Assembly (NCBI RefSeq): GCF_000466385.1
Contig: NZ_KE952892.1
Coordinates: 29,583-77,504, forward strand
Length of the DNA stretch: 47,922 bases
Reading direction: 5' to 3'
DNA from: Aneurinibacillus aneurinilyticus ATCC 12856
Lineage (GTDB): Bacteria; Bacillota; Bacilli; Aneurinibacillales; Aneurinibacillaceae
Under the pieces are notes generated by a model that saw nothing but the letters and a program-made list of their open reading frames with translations, did no database searches and was not told the origin of the DNA. Of the stretch, positions 38,301 to 46,241 are shown in pieces. Made by a program: the position numbers and the translations under genes. Each line of letters opens with the position of its first letter. The first letter of the stretch is position 1.

Positions 38301-39088
38301 AACGTTTTTTAATGGCTGTAATTGATTCAGGCAAAACAATTGGCATTGCGCTATGTGGCGCTATTTTTATTGGTCTTGCTTCATATTGGTGGATATACAT
38401 GAAAGATGAGGAAAAGGTAGTTGTACAAGCCTCCGGTTCCCAGGTAGAAGCGCATATGGCAGTCCAAAAGAAAGAAATGACTGCCTGGCATAATGAAGTT
38501 TTGGCCAAGATGTTTAAACGAGAGGCACCGGCTGATTCACTCGGCCCGTTTGTTCAACAATCGCTCCCGATTCTACTTCCAGAATCCTATAAAGCATACC
38601 GAGTTGTCAGTATAGATAACCCGGTTGTGCAGCAGCTCCCAAGAGATATGTATGTATTAGAAACAGATGTTGTTCTTGAAAAAGGTGGTTTATATGATTG
38701 GCGACGCTATAAAACAGTGATACAAAAGCATAAAATTGTATCTCTTCGCCTGGGAAGCATCGATTACCTGACACGTGTTAAAGATGATGCTCGAAACATC
38801 GAGGCTGAAAAGGTGGTTAAGGAGGCGATCCAGGGTGTTGGCGGGGAAGACCGAAGCCATTATGGTGTATACCTGCGTGGCACCAATAAAGGACAGAAAG
38901 GAACAACGGTCAAAGTACAGGATATTCAATTTATCGCTGGTAGTATGCATGAGCAGCTGTATCAAGTGAAATACACAATCAATACATTCGGAAAAGTCAA
39001 AATACAAGAAGCGGTTGTATTTGCTCGGATGTATGAGGATCGAAAATGGCAAATTGAAGATATCGCGGCGCTAGGAGAAACGATATGA
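38297..39088 (+). CDS. Bitopic protein with VirB8/NTF2-like ending, 263 aa
   Basis: ATG at 38297 behind GGAGGTGAG. One membrane helix (about 15-34, IGIALCGAIFIGLASYWWIY) and a large outer domain. Its last 60 residues (MHEQLYQVKYTINTFGKVKIQEAVVFARM, then RKWQIEDIAAL) resemble the end of an NTF2-like fold as found in TcpC/VirB8. The middle contains helices with paired basic residues. If correct, the Tad-like operon carries its own VirB8-type scaffold in addition to the TcpC-like protein of the first operon. The likeness is by eye only. Confidence 0.62.
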   Translation: MKRFLMAVIDSGKTIGIALCGAIFIGLASYWWIYMKDEEKVVVQASGSQVEAHMAVQKKEMTAWHNEVLAKMFKREAPADSLGPFVQQSLPILLPESYKAYRVVSIDNPVVQQLPRDMYVLETDVVLEKGGLYDWRRYKTVIQKHKIVSLRLGSIDYLTRVKDDARNIEAEKVVKEAIQGVGGEDRSHYGVYLRGTNKGQKGTTVKVQDIQFIAGSMHEQLYQVKYTINTFGKVKIQEAVVFARMYEDRKWQIEDIAALGETI

Positions 39089-40659
39089 TGCGGCGCGTTC
39101 TCTTTTGCTTTTTATGTCTGCTGTGTTTACTTCCTGGATTTGCTTTTGCAGCCAATACGCCGGATGAAGAAGTTCTAAAAGAAACATTTACGGATCGTAA
39201 ACATGTAAACGAAGAAAAAACGAATGCAACGGTGGATACGAAAGCCGGTGAAGTGCGGCTGCCGAAAGTCAGTGGCCTGCAAAGCTTTCATGCCACAGAT
39301 GATGCGTTTATTCAAGTAGAAGGAAATGAAATTAAGTTCTATCGGATTAATCAGTCCGGCCAATTTGAATACGATGCAGCCTTATCACGAACATTAGGGG
39401 ATGGAATTGTCGGTGTACAATTCGCACCGAACGGATGGGATCATGTAGTTTTGACTGAAAGCGGTGACGTTATTCGATTCCAGTACACCGGTGCGGAGTT
39501 TCTTGAAAATCCAGCATACCGGCTTTCCGGCTTTCAAAGTGCGATCTCGTTGGCTGTCACTGAATCCGGTGTATCCGTGTTTGACCGAAATAAAATATGG
39601 ACAGCGGATGAGTTAGGGAGTTCATTGGGAGAAAAGAAAAAAACATATGAGTTGGAGACAGAGCCTCTGTATTTCACTGGAGGAACTGAATCAGAATTAG
39701 TCATAACGGATGATGAAAAGAATGTACATGTCTTGTCCTATGATGGCCAGGAATACCTCAAGAATCCATTGTACTCTTTGGATGGGGTAGGCCCTTCTAG
39801 TAGGGCGCAAGATGTTCTAACGGCGGTAAAAGACGGTGTTGTTTCCTCTTATCATTACGGGATGGAACTTTTGAGTTTCAGCCACACCGGTGCGGTGTCA
39901 GCTGTGGCCACAGAAGGAGGGGCTGTGTATGTTCGAGATGCAGATGGAGTATCCCGTTATATGTTTAATGGTACGGAGTATCTAGAACAAGCTAAACTAA
40001 CCGGGTTAGGGCAAATAAAGGCCACATACCTGACTCCACGACAATGGGAAAGTACAGCATATACGCTTCCAAAGCCACTACAACGCTTTGGAATAAAATA
40101 TACAGCTACAACACCGGAAAAAACAGATGTAAAGCTTTATATCTCTTCAGACGGTGTTTCGTTCCAGGAAGCAAAAAATGAATCGATGGTTGATCTACAG
40201 GTACCGGTGAGTGAAATATATCTACGTGCCGTCTTGGCCACCGAGGATAAAACAAAGACACCGATTTTACATGACATCGTAATTTATGACCGAACGCTCT
40301 TTGTCGATCGATTGATTACGACGGATATTGTACGAAATCCTGGAGGGAATCCCCCATTGCCGACACCGAAGCCGGTTCGATTGTATGCGGGATTTAATTT
40401 TAGTTTTGAAGTGTTTGCACCCGGTGCATCAAGTGTCGATATCGAATTCAGTAACGGAGAGCGAGTGAGCTGCACAGATAAGGGTGGCTTCATCTTTGCG
40501 GGTACACATTTCTTTCCTGGTGATTCCCCAAACATGGCCATCGATGCAAAAGTCATAGCAAAAGATGCAAGTGGGAAGGTATATGAACGAGAATACCCGG
40601 CACATTACCTCATTGTTGGGAATTTGAATGGTATGTCACGTGTAATAGATACAAAATAG
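39085..40659 (+). CDS. Large secreted repeat protein, adhesin/tip candidate
   Basis: 524 residues with a cleavable signal (MMRRVLFCFLCLLCLLPGFAFA). The mature protein is beta-rich and contains at least three related blades: QYTGAEFLENPAYRLSG, SYDGQEYLKNPLYSLDG and MFNGTEYLEQAKLTGLG, each 70-125 residues apart with GVV/GVS-type strands between. This suggests a beta-propeller-like or tandem beta-repeat domain (about 45-310). A linker then leads to a PKPVRLYAGFNFSFEVFAPGASSVDIEF immunoglobulin-like end. It is the last gene of the Tad-like operon and the best candidate for a surface or tip adhesin. There is no LPXTG anchor. Confidence 0.8.
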   Translation: MMRRVLFCFLCLLCLLPGFAFAANTPDEEVLKETFTDRKHVNEEKTNATVDTKAGEVRLPKVSGLQSFHATDDAFIQVEGNEIKFYRINQSGQFEYDAALSRTLGDGIVGVQFAPNGWDHVVLTESGDVIRFQYTGAEFLENPAYRLSGFQSAISLAVTESGVSVFDRNKIWTADELGSSLGEKKKTYELETEPLYFTGGTESELVITDDEKNVHVLSYDGQEYLKNPLYSLDGVGPSSRAQDVLTAVKDGVVSSYHYGMELLSFSHTGAVSAVATEGGAVYVRDADGVSRYMFNGTEYLEQAKLTGLGQIKATYLTPRQWESTAYTLPKPLQRFGIKYTATTPEKTDVKLYISSDGVSFQEAKNESMVDLQVPVSEIYLRAVLATEDKTKTPILHDIVIYDRTLFVDRLITTDIVRNPGGNPPLPTPKPVRLYAGFNFSFEVFAPGASSVDIEFSNGERVSCTDKGGFIFAGTHFFPGDSPNMAIDAKVIAKDASGKVYEREYPAHYLIVGNLNGMSRVIDTK

Positions 40660-40719
40660 CAAGAAAAAATAGAGGGTAATTGTAATGATTGACAAGGAGC
40701 CAAAAGCCGGAGGACGGAC

Positions 40720-40788
40720 ATGGTAGCGACCCCCAGCCCATTAAATGAATACCAGGGGGAAGTTGCCAGTTACGAAGAGAGGGGCTAA
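40720..40788 (+). CDS. Possible 22-residue peptide
   Basis: ATG at 40720, eight bases after GGAGG, encodes MVATPSPLNEYQGEVASYEE and two further residues; the stop lies just ahead of the ribosome site of the next gene, so it may be translationally coupled to it. Hydrophilic, no signal. Its length makes chance occurrence quite possible. Confidence 0.3.
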   Translation: MVATPSPLNEYQGEVASYEERG

Positions 40789-40793
40789 AACAT

Positions 40794-41243
40794 ATGGGGA
40801 TGTATTCAACATTAGAACTTGAATTAAAAGCTAATACTAAACTTCCTTCAGAAATATTTGAAAAGATGCGAGTTTATGGTGAGGGGGATTATCAGGAATC
40901 CTTGAGTGATACTATTAAATTTCGTTCAACATTTAAAAATTCTTTAAATGAATTAACTGCCCTAGTTTCTGAATTAGAATCAATTATTTTTTATCCTCAG
41001 CTTACACAAATCGGTGAATTTTCCTCAGAAGAATTGGAGGTGAAATATGCGAAGGTATTCGCCTTGGAAAATAAAATCTTTTTTTTGTATGAGGAAACGC
41101 AGGATGCAGTAATAGGAGAAATTCACAAATACTATTTTAATAATTTAAGGGGGAAACAAAAAGTATTTACTCTATGCGATTATGAAGTGGAAAACCAAAA
41201 GGATTCGGTTTTCCAGCAGTATTTCATACTTTTAAATAACTAA
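40794..41243 (+). CDS. Hypothetical protein, 149 aa
   Basis: ATG at 40794 (or 40800) behind GAGAGGGG. An acidic, mainly helical soluble protein: LNELTALVSELESIIFY and EELEVKYAKVFALENKIFFLYEETQD look like long helices. AT-richer than the Tad-like genes. No family recognised. It is separated from the Tad-like operon by about 130 bases that hold a possible short peptide but no clear terminator. Confidence 0.7.
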   Translation: MGMYSTLELELKANTKLPSEIFEKMRVYGEGDYQESLSDTIKFRSTFKNSLNELTALVSELESIIFYPQLTQIGEFSSEELEVKYAKVFALENKIFFLYEETQDAVIGEIHKYYFNNLRGKQKVFTLCDYEVENQKDSVFQQYFILLNN

Positions 41244-41373
41244 GTCAATGTTATAAAGTTTCGAAATACGGTTCATATTTCAAGATTTACAAAATGGTCA
41301 TTAAATGAATGTCTAGGAGCACTTTGTGATTCGACGATTTCGTAAAACAGCCCATAAAAGGAGGATTTGAAGC

Positions 41374-41640
41374 ATGAACAAAAAGGCAGCGTTCGGAAGT
41401 TACAAAGCGCATCAACCGAACTACGAAGGATTCATACAACTCGGTAAACTGGACGATTTTATCTTTCAGTCATTGGCTCATATGGGTAACGCATCTTGCC
41501 AAATGTCCTGGGCTAATACAGTTCTTGAAAATGAAAAAAGTGTACCTGCTGAAATTAAAGATGAAATGAGGCGTGTAACTGCTCAAATTAGTGTCCTGCA
41601 GGAGAGATTACGCTCGTTTAAAACTTTTCAACAAAAATGA
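41374..41640 (+). CDS. Hypothetical protein, 88 aa
   Basis: ATG behind AAAGGAGG. A small soluble helical protein (NYEGFIQLGKLDDFIFQSLA ... EIKDEMRRVTAQISVLQERL). No motif known to me. The 130 bases before it contain two copies of a recurring motif (TTTACAAAATGG at about 41293, TTCGTAAAACAG at about 41336), the second directly abutting the ribosome site. Confidence 0.65.
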   Translation: MNKKAAFGSYKAHQPNYEGFIQLGKLDDFIFQSLAHMGNASCQMSWANTVLENEKSVPAEIKDEMRRVTAQISVLQERLRSFKTFQQK

Positions 41641-41711
41641 CAGGTTTCACAATCCAGCATTTATGCGTAGATTCTACGAAGAGCCAAAATAGATAGAAAA
41701 AGGGAGGAAAT

Positions 41712-42107
41712 ATGAAGTTCACCTCTTCAACAATATTGAAGGCATATATAGCCTTCTTTTTTTCATTTTCGTTATATGGTGTGTATGAATTCTATATAGA
41801 ATTAGCAAGTTATACGGCTATGTATCCAGAAGATAAAAAGTTAGAAATAATTAATAACACCTTATACTTTTTTCTTGTTTTAATGGTGTGTTTTTTTGTC
41901 CTGTCTATAGTATTACTTCTTCGGTTTTCCATAAAAGGTTTAAAAAATAAGGTTCTATTTGTAGTTTTTATGGGTGTTGGTGGTCCGTCATTCTTTATCG
42001 CATCTATTAGCTTGGCAGGCAACGTAATAATTACATTTGAGATTATCACATTCCTGTCATTATCCTTTTATTTATGGCGAAGATTTGTAGAAAGAAGAAG
42101 AGCATAG
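41712..42107 (+). CDS. Membrane protein, 131 aa
   Basis: ATG behind AAAGGGAGG. Four hydrophobic segments (about 9-28, 51-72, 82-98 and 102-120) and a basic tail (LWRRFVERRRA). AT-rich. The family is not recognised. The stop lies 13 bases before the topoisomerase ribosome site, so the genes are probably co-transcribed. Confidence 0.72.
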   Translation: MKFTSSTILKAYIAFFFSFSLYGVYEFYIELASYTAMYPEDKKLEIINNTLYFFLVLMVCFFVLSIVLLLRFSIKGLKNKVLFVVFMGVGGPSFFIASISLAGNVIITFEIITFLSLSFYLWRRFVERRRA

Positions 42108-42122
42108 AAGGGAGGGGAGGCA

Positions 42123-44186
42123 GTGCCTACATTAATACTTGCGGAAAAGCCATCGGTTGCTCGTGCAATCGCAAAGGCATTAGGACGGCCAACACGTGCA
42201 GACGGCTACCTGCAGGTAGAAAACTATCTCGTAACCTGGGCAGTGGGCCACCTGGTAGCCCTGGCGCCTCCAGAGGCGTATCATCCATCATGGAAGAGCT
42301 GGAAACTGGATGAGTTGCCGATGTTGCCGGATTCGTGGAAATTGGTGGCCAATAAGCGAACGAAAAAACAATTTTCGATTGTTAAATCATTAATGCAGCG
42401 TAACGATGTGGACCGGGTTATTTTTGCAACGGATGCTGGTGCTGAAGGGGAGCTGATTGCACGCTGGATATATGAAAAGTGTGGCTGTAAAAAACCAGCT
42501 GAACGACTATGGATCGCTTCCGTTACAACAACGGCCATTCTGGAGGGGATGAAGCAGCTGCAACCGGCCGCAGCATATGATCGGTTGTATGAATCGGCTG
42601 CAGCTCGTGCGCGTAGTGATTGGACGGTGGGCCTAAATGCAACACGGGCCGTTACATGTGCCTTACGATACAATGACAGTTCTTCCCCTACCTACACCCT
42701 AGGGCGTGTACAGACACCAGTTTTAAAGAAAATTGTGGACCGGGAAAAAGAAATAGAGACATTTGAGCCGGAAATCTATTATGAAATCCTTGGTATTTTT
42801 GAAGACAAGGCCGGATACGTTTATTCAGGAAAATGGACCGATCCGGAAACCGGATCGTCACGTTTGGCCAGTCAGGAGCAAGCCGAAAAAATTGTGGACC
42901 AGGTGAAAGGTCAATCGGTTGATCGAGTAGAGATACAGTGGCAGGAGCAAACGATTCTTCCTCCTACTTTGTTATCGTTGACGAATTTACAACGGCAAGC
43001 AAGTACACGTTTAGGACTCACTGTTGCTCAGGTTACGGATATTGCACAAGTGCTGTATGAAAAAGGGATGATTTCCTATCCTAGAACGGCTGACTCTCTG
43101 GTTACACCCGATGTAGCAGCAAGCTTTCCTTCTATTTTGCAGCAGCTGGCCGGAAGTTATCATTCTATTGTCCCGGCATCGCCCCGTAATTTGGCCATAG
43201 ACAGCCGGTATGTGGGACCTGTTACGGATCATCATGGCATTATCCCAACGGGCCAGAGAGGGAAAATAGAGGGCGCAGAAGCAGCGTTGTATGATTATAT
43301 TGTCCGTGTATTTATTGCGGCTCATCATGAGTCCGGATTGGACCGTGTACGCGATATCATAACCATCGTAAAAGGAGAGAGGTTTTACACACGGGAAGGA
43401 TATAAGGTAGTACCAGGATGGCGTACTGTATTTGGTGCGGTGCCGGAAGCTCTTCCGGATGATATTGTACCAACGGTTATAAATGTGGATGCTAGTTGGA
43501 CGGAGGAAGCAACACAACCACCTTCTCGTTATACAGAAGCAGCCATTATTAAGGAGATGGAACGTTGCCGATTGGGTACGGCGGCCACTAGAGCTGAAAC
43601 CATTGAGAAGCTGAAAAAACAGGCATACATCACATTAGAAGGAAAGTCCCTGGTCCCTACTGAAAAGGGACTTTTTTTGATCGAACAGTTGGGAGATGCA
43701 CCGATTACATCAGCGGAGCTCACCGGTCAATGGGAAACACAGCTGGAAGAAATTCAAAAAGGGACTTTATCGGTTGCCGAATTCGAACGGGGTATCCAGG
43801 AATCGGTTCGGGAAATGGTGCAGGCTGCAGCTAAACTTAAGGACCCGACGATTGTGAAAGCAAAAGCAGCTGTAATGGGAAGTTGCCCGGCATGTAAGCA
43901 AGGGCAAGTCCTTCACATTACAGGCAAAGAAAAACCTTATTATATGTGCAACCGGCGGCAGGATGGCTGCCGATTTTTTATCGCCGGTACCATTGCTGGC
44001 CAAACGATAACACAAAAGGACATACAACGTCTTCTTCAGCGCGGAAAAATGAAGGAAAAGAGCTATCAGTTCAAAACAGGAAAGCGTCGAGCTGTTCTTT
44101 ATTTAACGTCAGATGGCAGTACAGAATTTGAATTTCCGGAATCGATGGGAAAGCGGGTGGCTCGATTCTTTGGCCTGGGGGGATGA
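42123..44186 (+). CDS. topB: DNA topoisomerase III (type IA)
   Basis: 687-residue type IA topoisomerase, which relaxes and decatenates DNA through single-strand passage. The N-terminal TOPRIM domain starts PTLILAEKPSVARAIAKAL and has TDAGAEGELIARW (about 104-116). Most homologues have Arg where this has Ala (DAGREGE-type). The catalytic Tyr is Y319 in MISYPRTADS. A C-terminal zinc-ribbon-like piece has CPACKQGQ ... YYMCNRRQDGCRFF. GTG start behind GGAGGGGAGG. Topoisomerase III is frequent on large conjugative elements, where it may help replication or resolution of transferred DNA. Confidence 0.93.
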   Translation: MPTLILAEKPSVARAIAKALGRPTRADGYLQVENYLVTWAVGHLVALAPPEAYHPSWKSWKLDELPMLPDSWKLVANKRTKKQFSIVKSLMQRNDVDRVIFATDAGAEGELIARWIYEKCGCKKPAERLWIASVTTTAILEGMKQLQPAAAYDRLYESAAARARSDWTVGLNATRAVTCALRYNDSSSPTYTLGRVQTPVLKKIVDREKEIETFEPEIYYEILGIFEDKAGYVYSGKWTDPETGSSRLASQEQAEKIVDQVKGQSVDRVEIQWQEQTILPPTLLSLTNLQRQASTRLGLTVAQVTDIAQVLYEKGMISYPRTADSLVTPDVAASFPSILQQLAGSYHSIVPASPRNLAIDSRYVGPVTDHHGIIPTGQRGKIEGAEAALYDYIVRVFIAAHHESGLDRVRDIITIVKGERFYTREGYKVVPGWRTVFGAVPEALPDDIVPTVINVDASWTEEATQPPSRYTEAAIIKEMERCRLGTAATRAETIEKLKKQAYITLEGKSLVPTEKGLFLIEQLGDAPITSAELTGQWETQLEEIQKGTLSVAEFERGIQESVREMVQAAAKLKDPTIVKAKAAVMGSCPACKQGQVLHITGKEKPYYMCNRRQDGCRFFIAGTIAGQTITQKDIQRLLQRGKMKEKSYQFKTGKRRAVLYLTSDGSTEFEFPESMGKRVARFFGLGG

Positions 44187-44189
44187 AAA

Positions 44190-44402
44190 ATGTGGGATGA
44201 TGAAAAACGCCTGTACGATATTGAAAGAGAAAGGGAAAAAGAGAGGGAAGAGAACGAGTGGGGATATATGATTCTTGGCTTCTTTGTTATCGTTGCGATC
44301 GCATCAGCGATTAATTCGGATGCCCTCTCATGGTTGCATGGTATCAAAGAAAGTGTAATGAAGCTGGGAAACTGGATCGGTTCCTGGTTCAAGAAGGGAT
44401 GA
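44190..44402 (+). CDS. Small membrane protein, 70 aa
   Basis: ATG 44190, three bases after the topoisomerase stop, with GGGGGGATG-type sequence upstream. A highly charged N-terminal helix (EKRLYDIEREREKEREENE) leads into one membrane helix (about 26-43, YMILGFFVIVAIASAI) and an amphipathic tail. Such charged-helix plus one-membrane proteins are common in transfer operons, but no family is recognised. Confidence 0.7.
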   Translation: MWDDEKRLYDIEREREKEREENEWGYMILGFFVIVAIASAINSDALSWLHGIKESVMKLGNWIGSWFKKG

Positions 44403-44406
44403 AAGT

Positions 44407-44970
44407 ATGCTCAAGAAAACACATTTAGCGTTCGGAAGTGTATGCGGTTTGGCTGTTTTACCTTATTTGCCGGTGCTAGGCATCCATATTCCTGAACCTT
44501 CGCTATCTATGCAAACGCCTGGCTTTGAAACTTACGGAGCTGCTGTTCTTTTAGGTGCTCTTCTCCCGGATATCGATAAAAAAGGTACTGCGATCTCCAG
44601 ACGTGTACCAGTACTGCCCTGGTTATTCTCGAAAGTATTTGGCCACCGAACAGCTTTACACAGTTTGTTGTTCGTATGGCTTCTTTACACATACTTGCCA
44701 TATTGGCTGCCTATGCCTTTTGTAATTGGGCTTGTGATAGGTGTTTTAAGCCACCTATTAGGCGATATGATGACACATCAAGGCATAAGACTACTTTGGC
44801 CACTACCGTTCGATATAAGGCTGCCTATAACGTTTGAGACAGGCGGAAAGATAGAGTATGTCATTTTGAAAGTTTTAACGGTAGTAGCAGCCTATCAAGT
44901 AGCCGATATCACTTCGCTACTTCCATGGATTATAAAAGGATTCTATGCCATTATGTACGCTTTAGGGTGA
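44407..44970 (+). CDS. YdjM-like membrane-bound metal-dependent hydrolase
   Basis: 187 residues. The YdjM (DUF457) pattern is visible: KKTHLAFGS at the N-terminus, GALLPDIDKKGT (about 51-62), FGHRTALHSLL (about 79-89) and SHLLGDMMTHQGIRLLWP (about 117-134). The conserved His/Asp residues are proposed metal ligands. Four or more membrane helices alternate with these. Bacillus YdjM-type proteins have been linked to the envelope and SOS response; the substrate is not known. It is four bases from the preceding gene and 27 from the wall hydrolase that follows. Confidence 0.85.
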   Translation: MLKKTHLAFGSVCGLAVLPYLPVLGIHIPEPSLSMQTPGFETYGAAVLLGALLPDIDKKGTAISRRVPVLPWLFSKVFGHRTALHSLLFVWLLYTYLPYWLPMPFVIGLVIGVLSHLLGDMMTHQGIRLLWPLPFDIRLPITFETGGKIEYVILKVLTVVAAYQVADITSLLPWIIKGFYAIMYALG

Positions 44971-44997
44971 ATCCATTGAAAATATAGGAGGATGAAC

Positions 44998-46137
44998 ATG
45001 AAAAAAGTAAAAATGGCTTTAGCATGTCTTTCTTTGTCTTTAGCTTTTGCTGGACCGGCAGCTGCAGAAGAAAATTCCCATAACCCTGTACAATCCTTGA
45101 ACGTGTCAAAAGGATATGGATGGTATCAGCATCCAAACGGGTATATGAAATTTCACCAGGGCATCGATGTCCCTGGAAAGCTGGGCGAACCAATTTATGC
45201 GTATGCATCCGGAAAAGTGGTATTTGCTAGTGAAGTGCCAGGATACGGTACCCTGATTAAAATTGAACACCAGAATGGAGTAGAAACCTGGTATGGCCAT
45301 GCAAAAGGGCTACTTGTACAGATAGGAAAGGAAGTTCGGGCAGGGGAACACATAGCAGATATGGGGACGAAAGGAACATCCACTGGTCCCCATCTTCACT
45401 TTGAGGTACGAGTAAATGGAAAATCGGTTGATCCAGGACCGTATATATCGCAGGGCAAGGCGTCAGAAGAACAAATATCAGATTTACAATTGGAACATAG
45501 TATCAAAGAATTGAAAAACATAATAGATGAACCATCTACTAAAGAAGCCGTCATTGCTCCATTCATACTACAGGAGAAACGGTCATTGGACAGTGTGAGA
45601 GAAGAAGCAAGAAAGAATGCAGAATGGGCGAAAATGCAGGCTAAACCAGCGATTGAGGGACCCTTATCAAATGTTCGGATTCAGACGTTGGAATATAGGC
45701 CACCAGAAGGTGAAATGGAACTATTGGAACTAGCCGGTTACCGGTATCCAGTCAATTTTAATGATAAAAATTACACCTTTAACCTTTTAAACAGTTTAAA
45801 AATAATGAGCTATTTACCTATATACAAGGAAGCAGGAGCAGAATTTGATATCCCATGGACATATATCGCAGCTATACATGGAGCAGAGACGCGATTTGGC
45901 CAACTCAAAAATAAGGAAAATCAAACAGAACATTTTAATTTTACTCCTGAAGCTTGGCGTGTATATGGCATGGGAGGCGATCCAGGAAATGTGCAGGATG
46001 GGGCCAGAGCTTGCGCCTTTTTCCTAAAAGAGCATGGGTTCTTGAAGGACAAAGACAAGGCATTGTTAGCCTATCATCATTCAGAAACCTATGTGAAAAC
46101 CATTCATGATTTGGCTTCTCGCCTCTCGTCTAAATAG
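44998..46137 (+). CDS. Secreted M23 peptidase with C-terminal transglycosylase-like domain
   Basis: 379 residues from ATG 44998 (AGGAGG upstream; an ATG at 44992 is too close). A signal peptide (1-24) precedes the M23 peptidase domain (about 40-155) with HQGIDVPG and HLHFEVRVNG ligands. A charged linker follows (about 155-235). The C-terminal lysozyme-like domain (about 255-379) has PWTYIAAIHGAETRFGQ with a catalytic-type Glu, and AWRVYGMGGDP. The two domains are paralogous to those of the enzyme at 29912 but in the opposite order. Likely role: local wall opening for DNA transfer or release. Confidence 0.9.
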   Translation: MKKVKMALACLSLSLAFAGPAAAEENSHNPVQSLNVSKGYGWYQHPNGYMKFHQGIDVPGKLGEPIYAYASGKVVFASEVPGYGTLIKIEHQNGVETWYGHAKGLLVQIGKEVRAGEHIADMGTKGTSTGPHLHFEVRVNGKSVDPGPYISQGKASEEQISDLQLEHSIKELKNIIDEPSTKEAVIAPFILQEKRSLDSVREEARKNAEWAKMQAKPAIEGPLSNVRIQTLEYRPPEGEMELLELAGYRYPVNFNDKNYTFNLLNSLKIMSYLPIYKEAGAEFDIPWTYIAAIHGAETRFGQLKNKENQTEHFNFTPEAWRVYGMGGDPGNVQDGARACAFFLKEHGFLKDKDKALLAYHHSETYVKTIHDLASRLSSK

Positions 46138-46165
46138 CTTTTTTTCAAAGAAAAGAAGAACATAT

Positions 46166-46235
46166 CCCTCCAATAGTGATCTCACAAGCCTTATATATAA
46201 TATGGTTTTGTGCAATTTATCTATTATTGGAGGGA
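46166..46235 (+). promoter_or_regulatory. Large nested palindrome ahead of the integrase gene
   Basis: CCCTCCAATA (46166-46175) and TATTGGAGGG (46225-46234) are perfect 10-bp arms. Inside them CACAA (46183-46187) pairs with TTGTG (46208-46212), and the centre CCTTATATATAATATGG is nearly self-complementary and includes a TATAAT (46196-46201). The right arm contains the GGAGGG ribosome site of the integrase. It can be an operator across the promoter or a fold that hides the ribosome site; an attachment site is a third option. Confidence 0.6.
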
Positions 46236-46241
46236 GAATGA

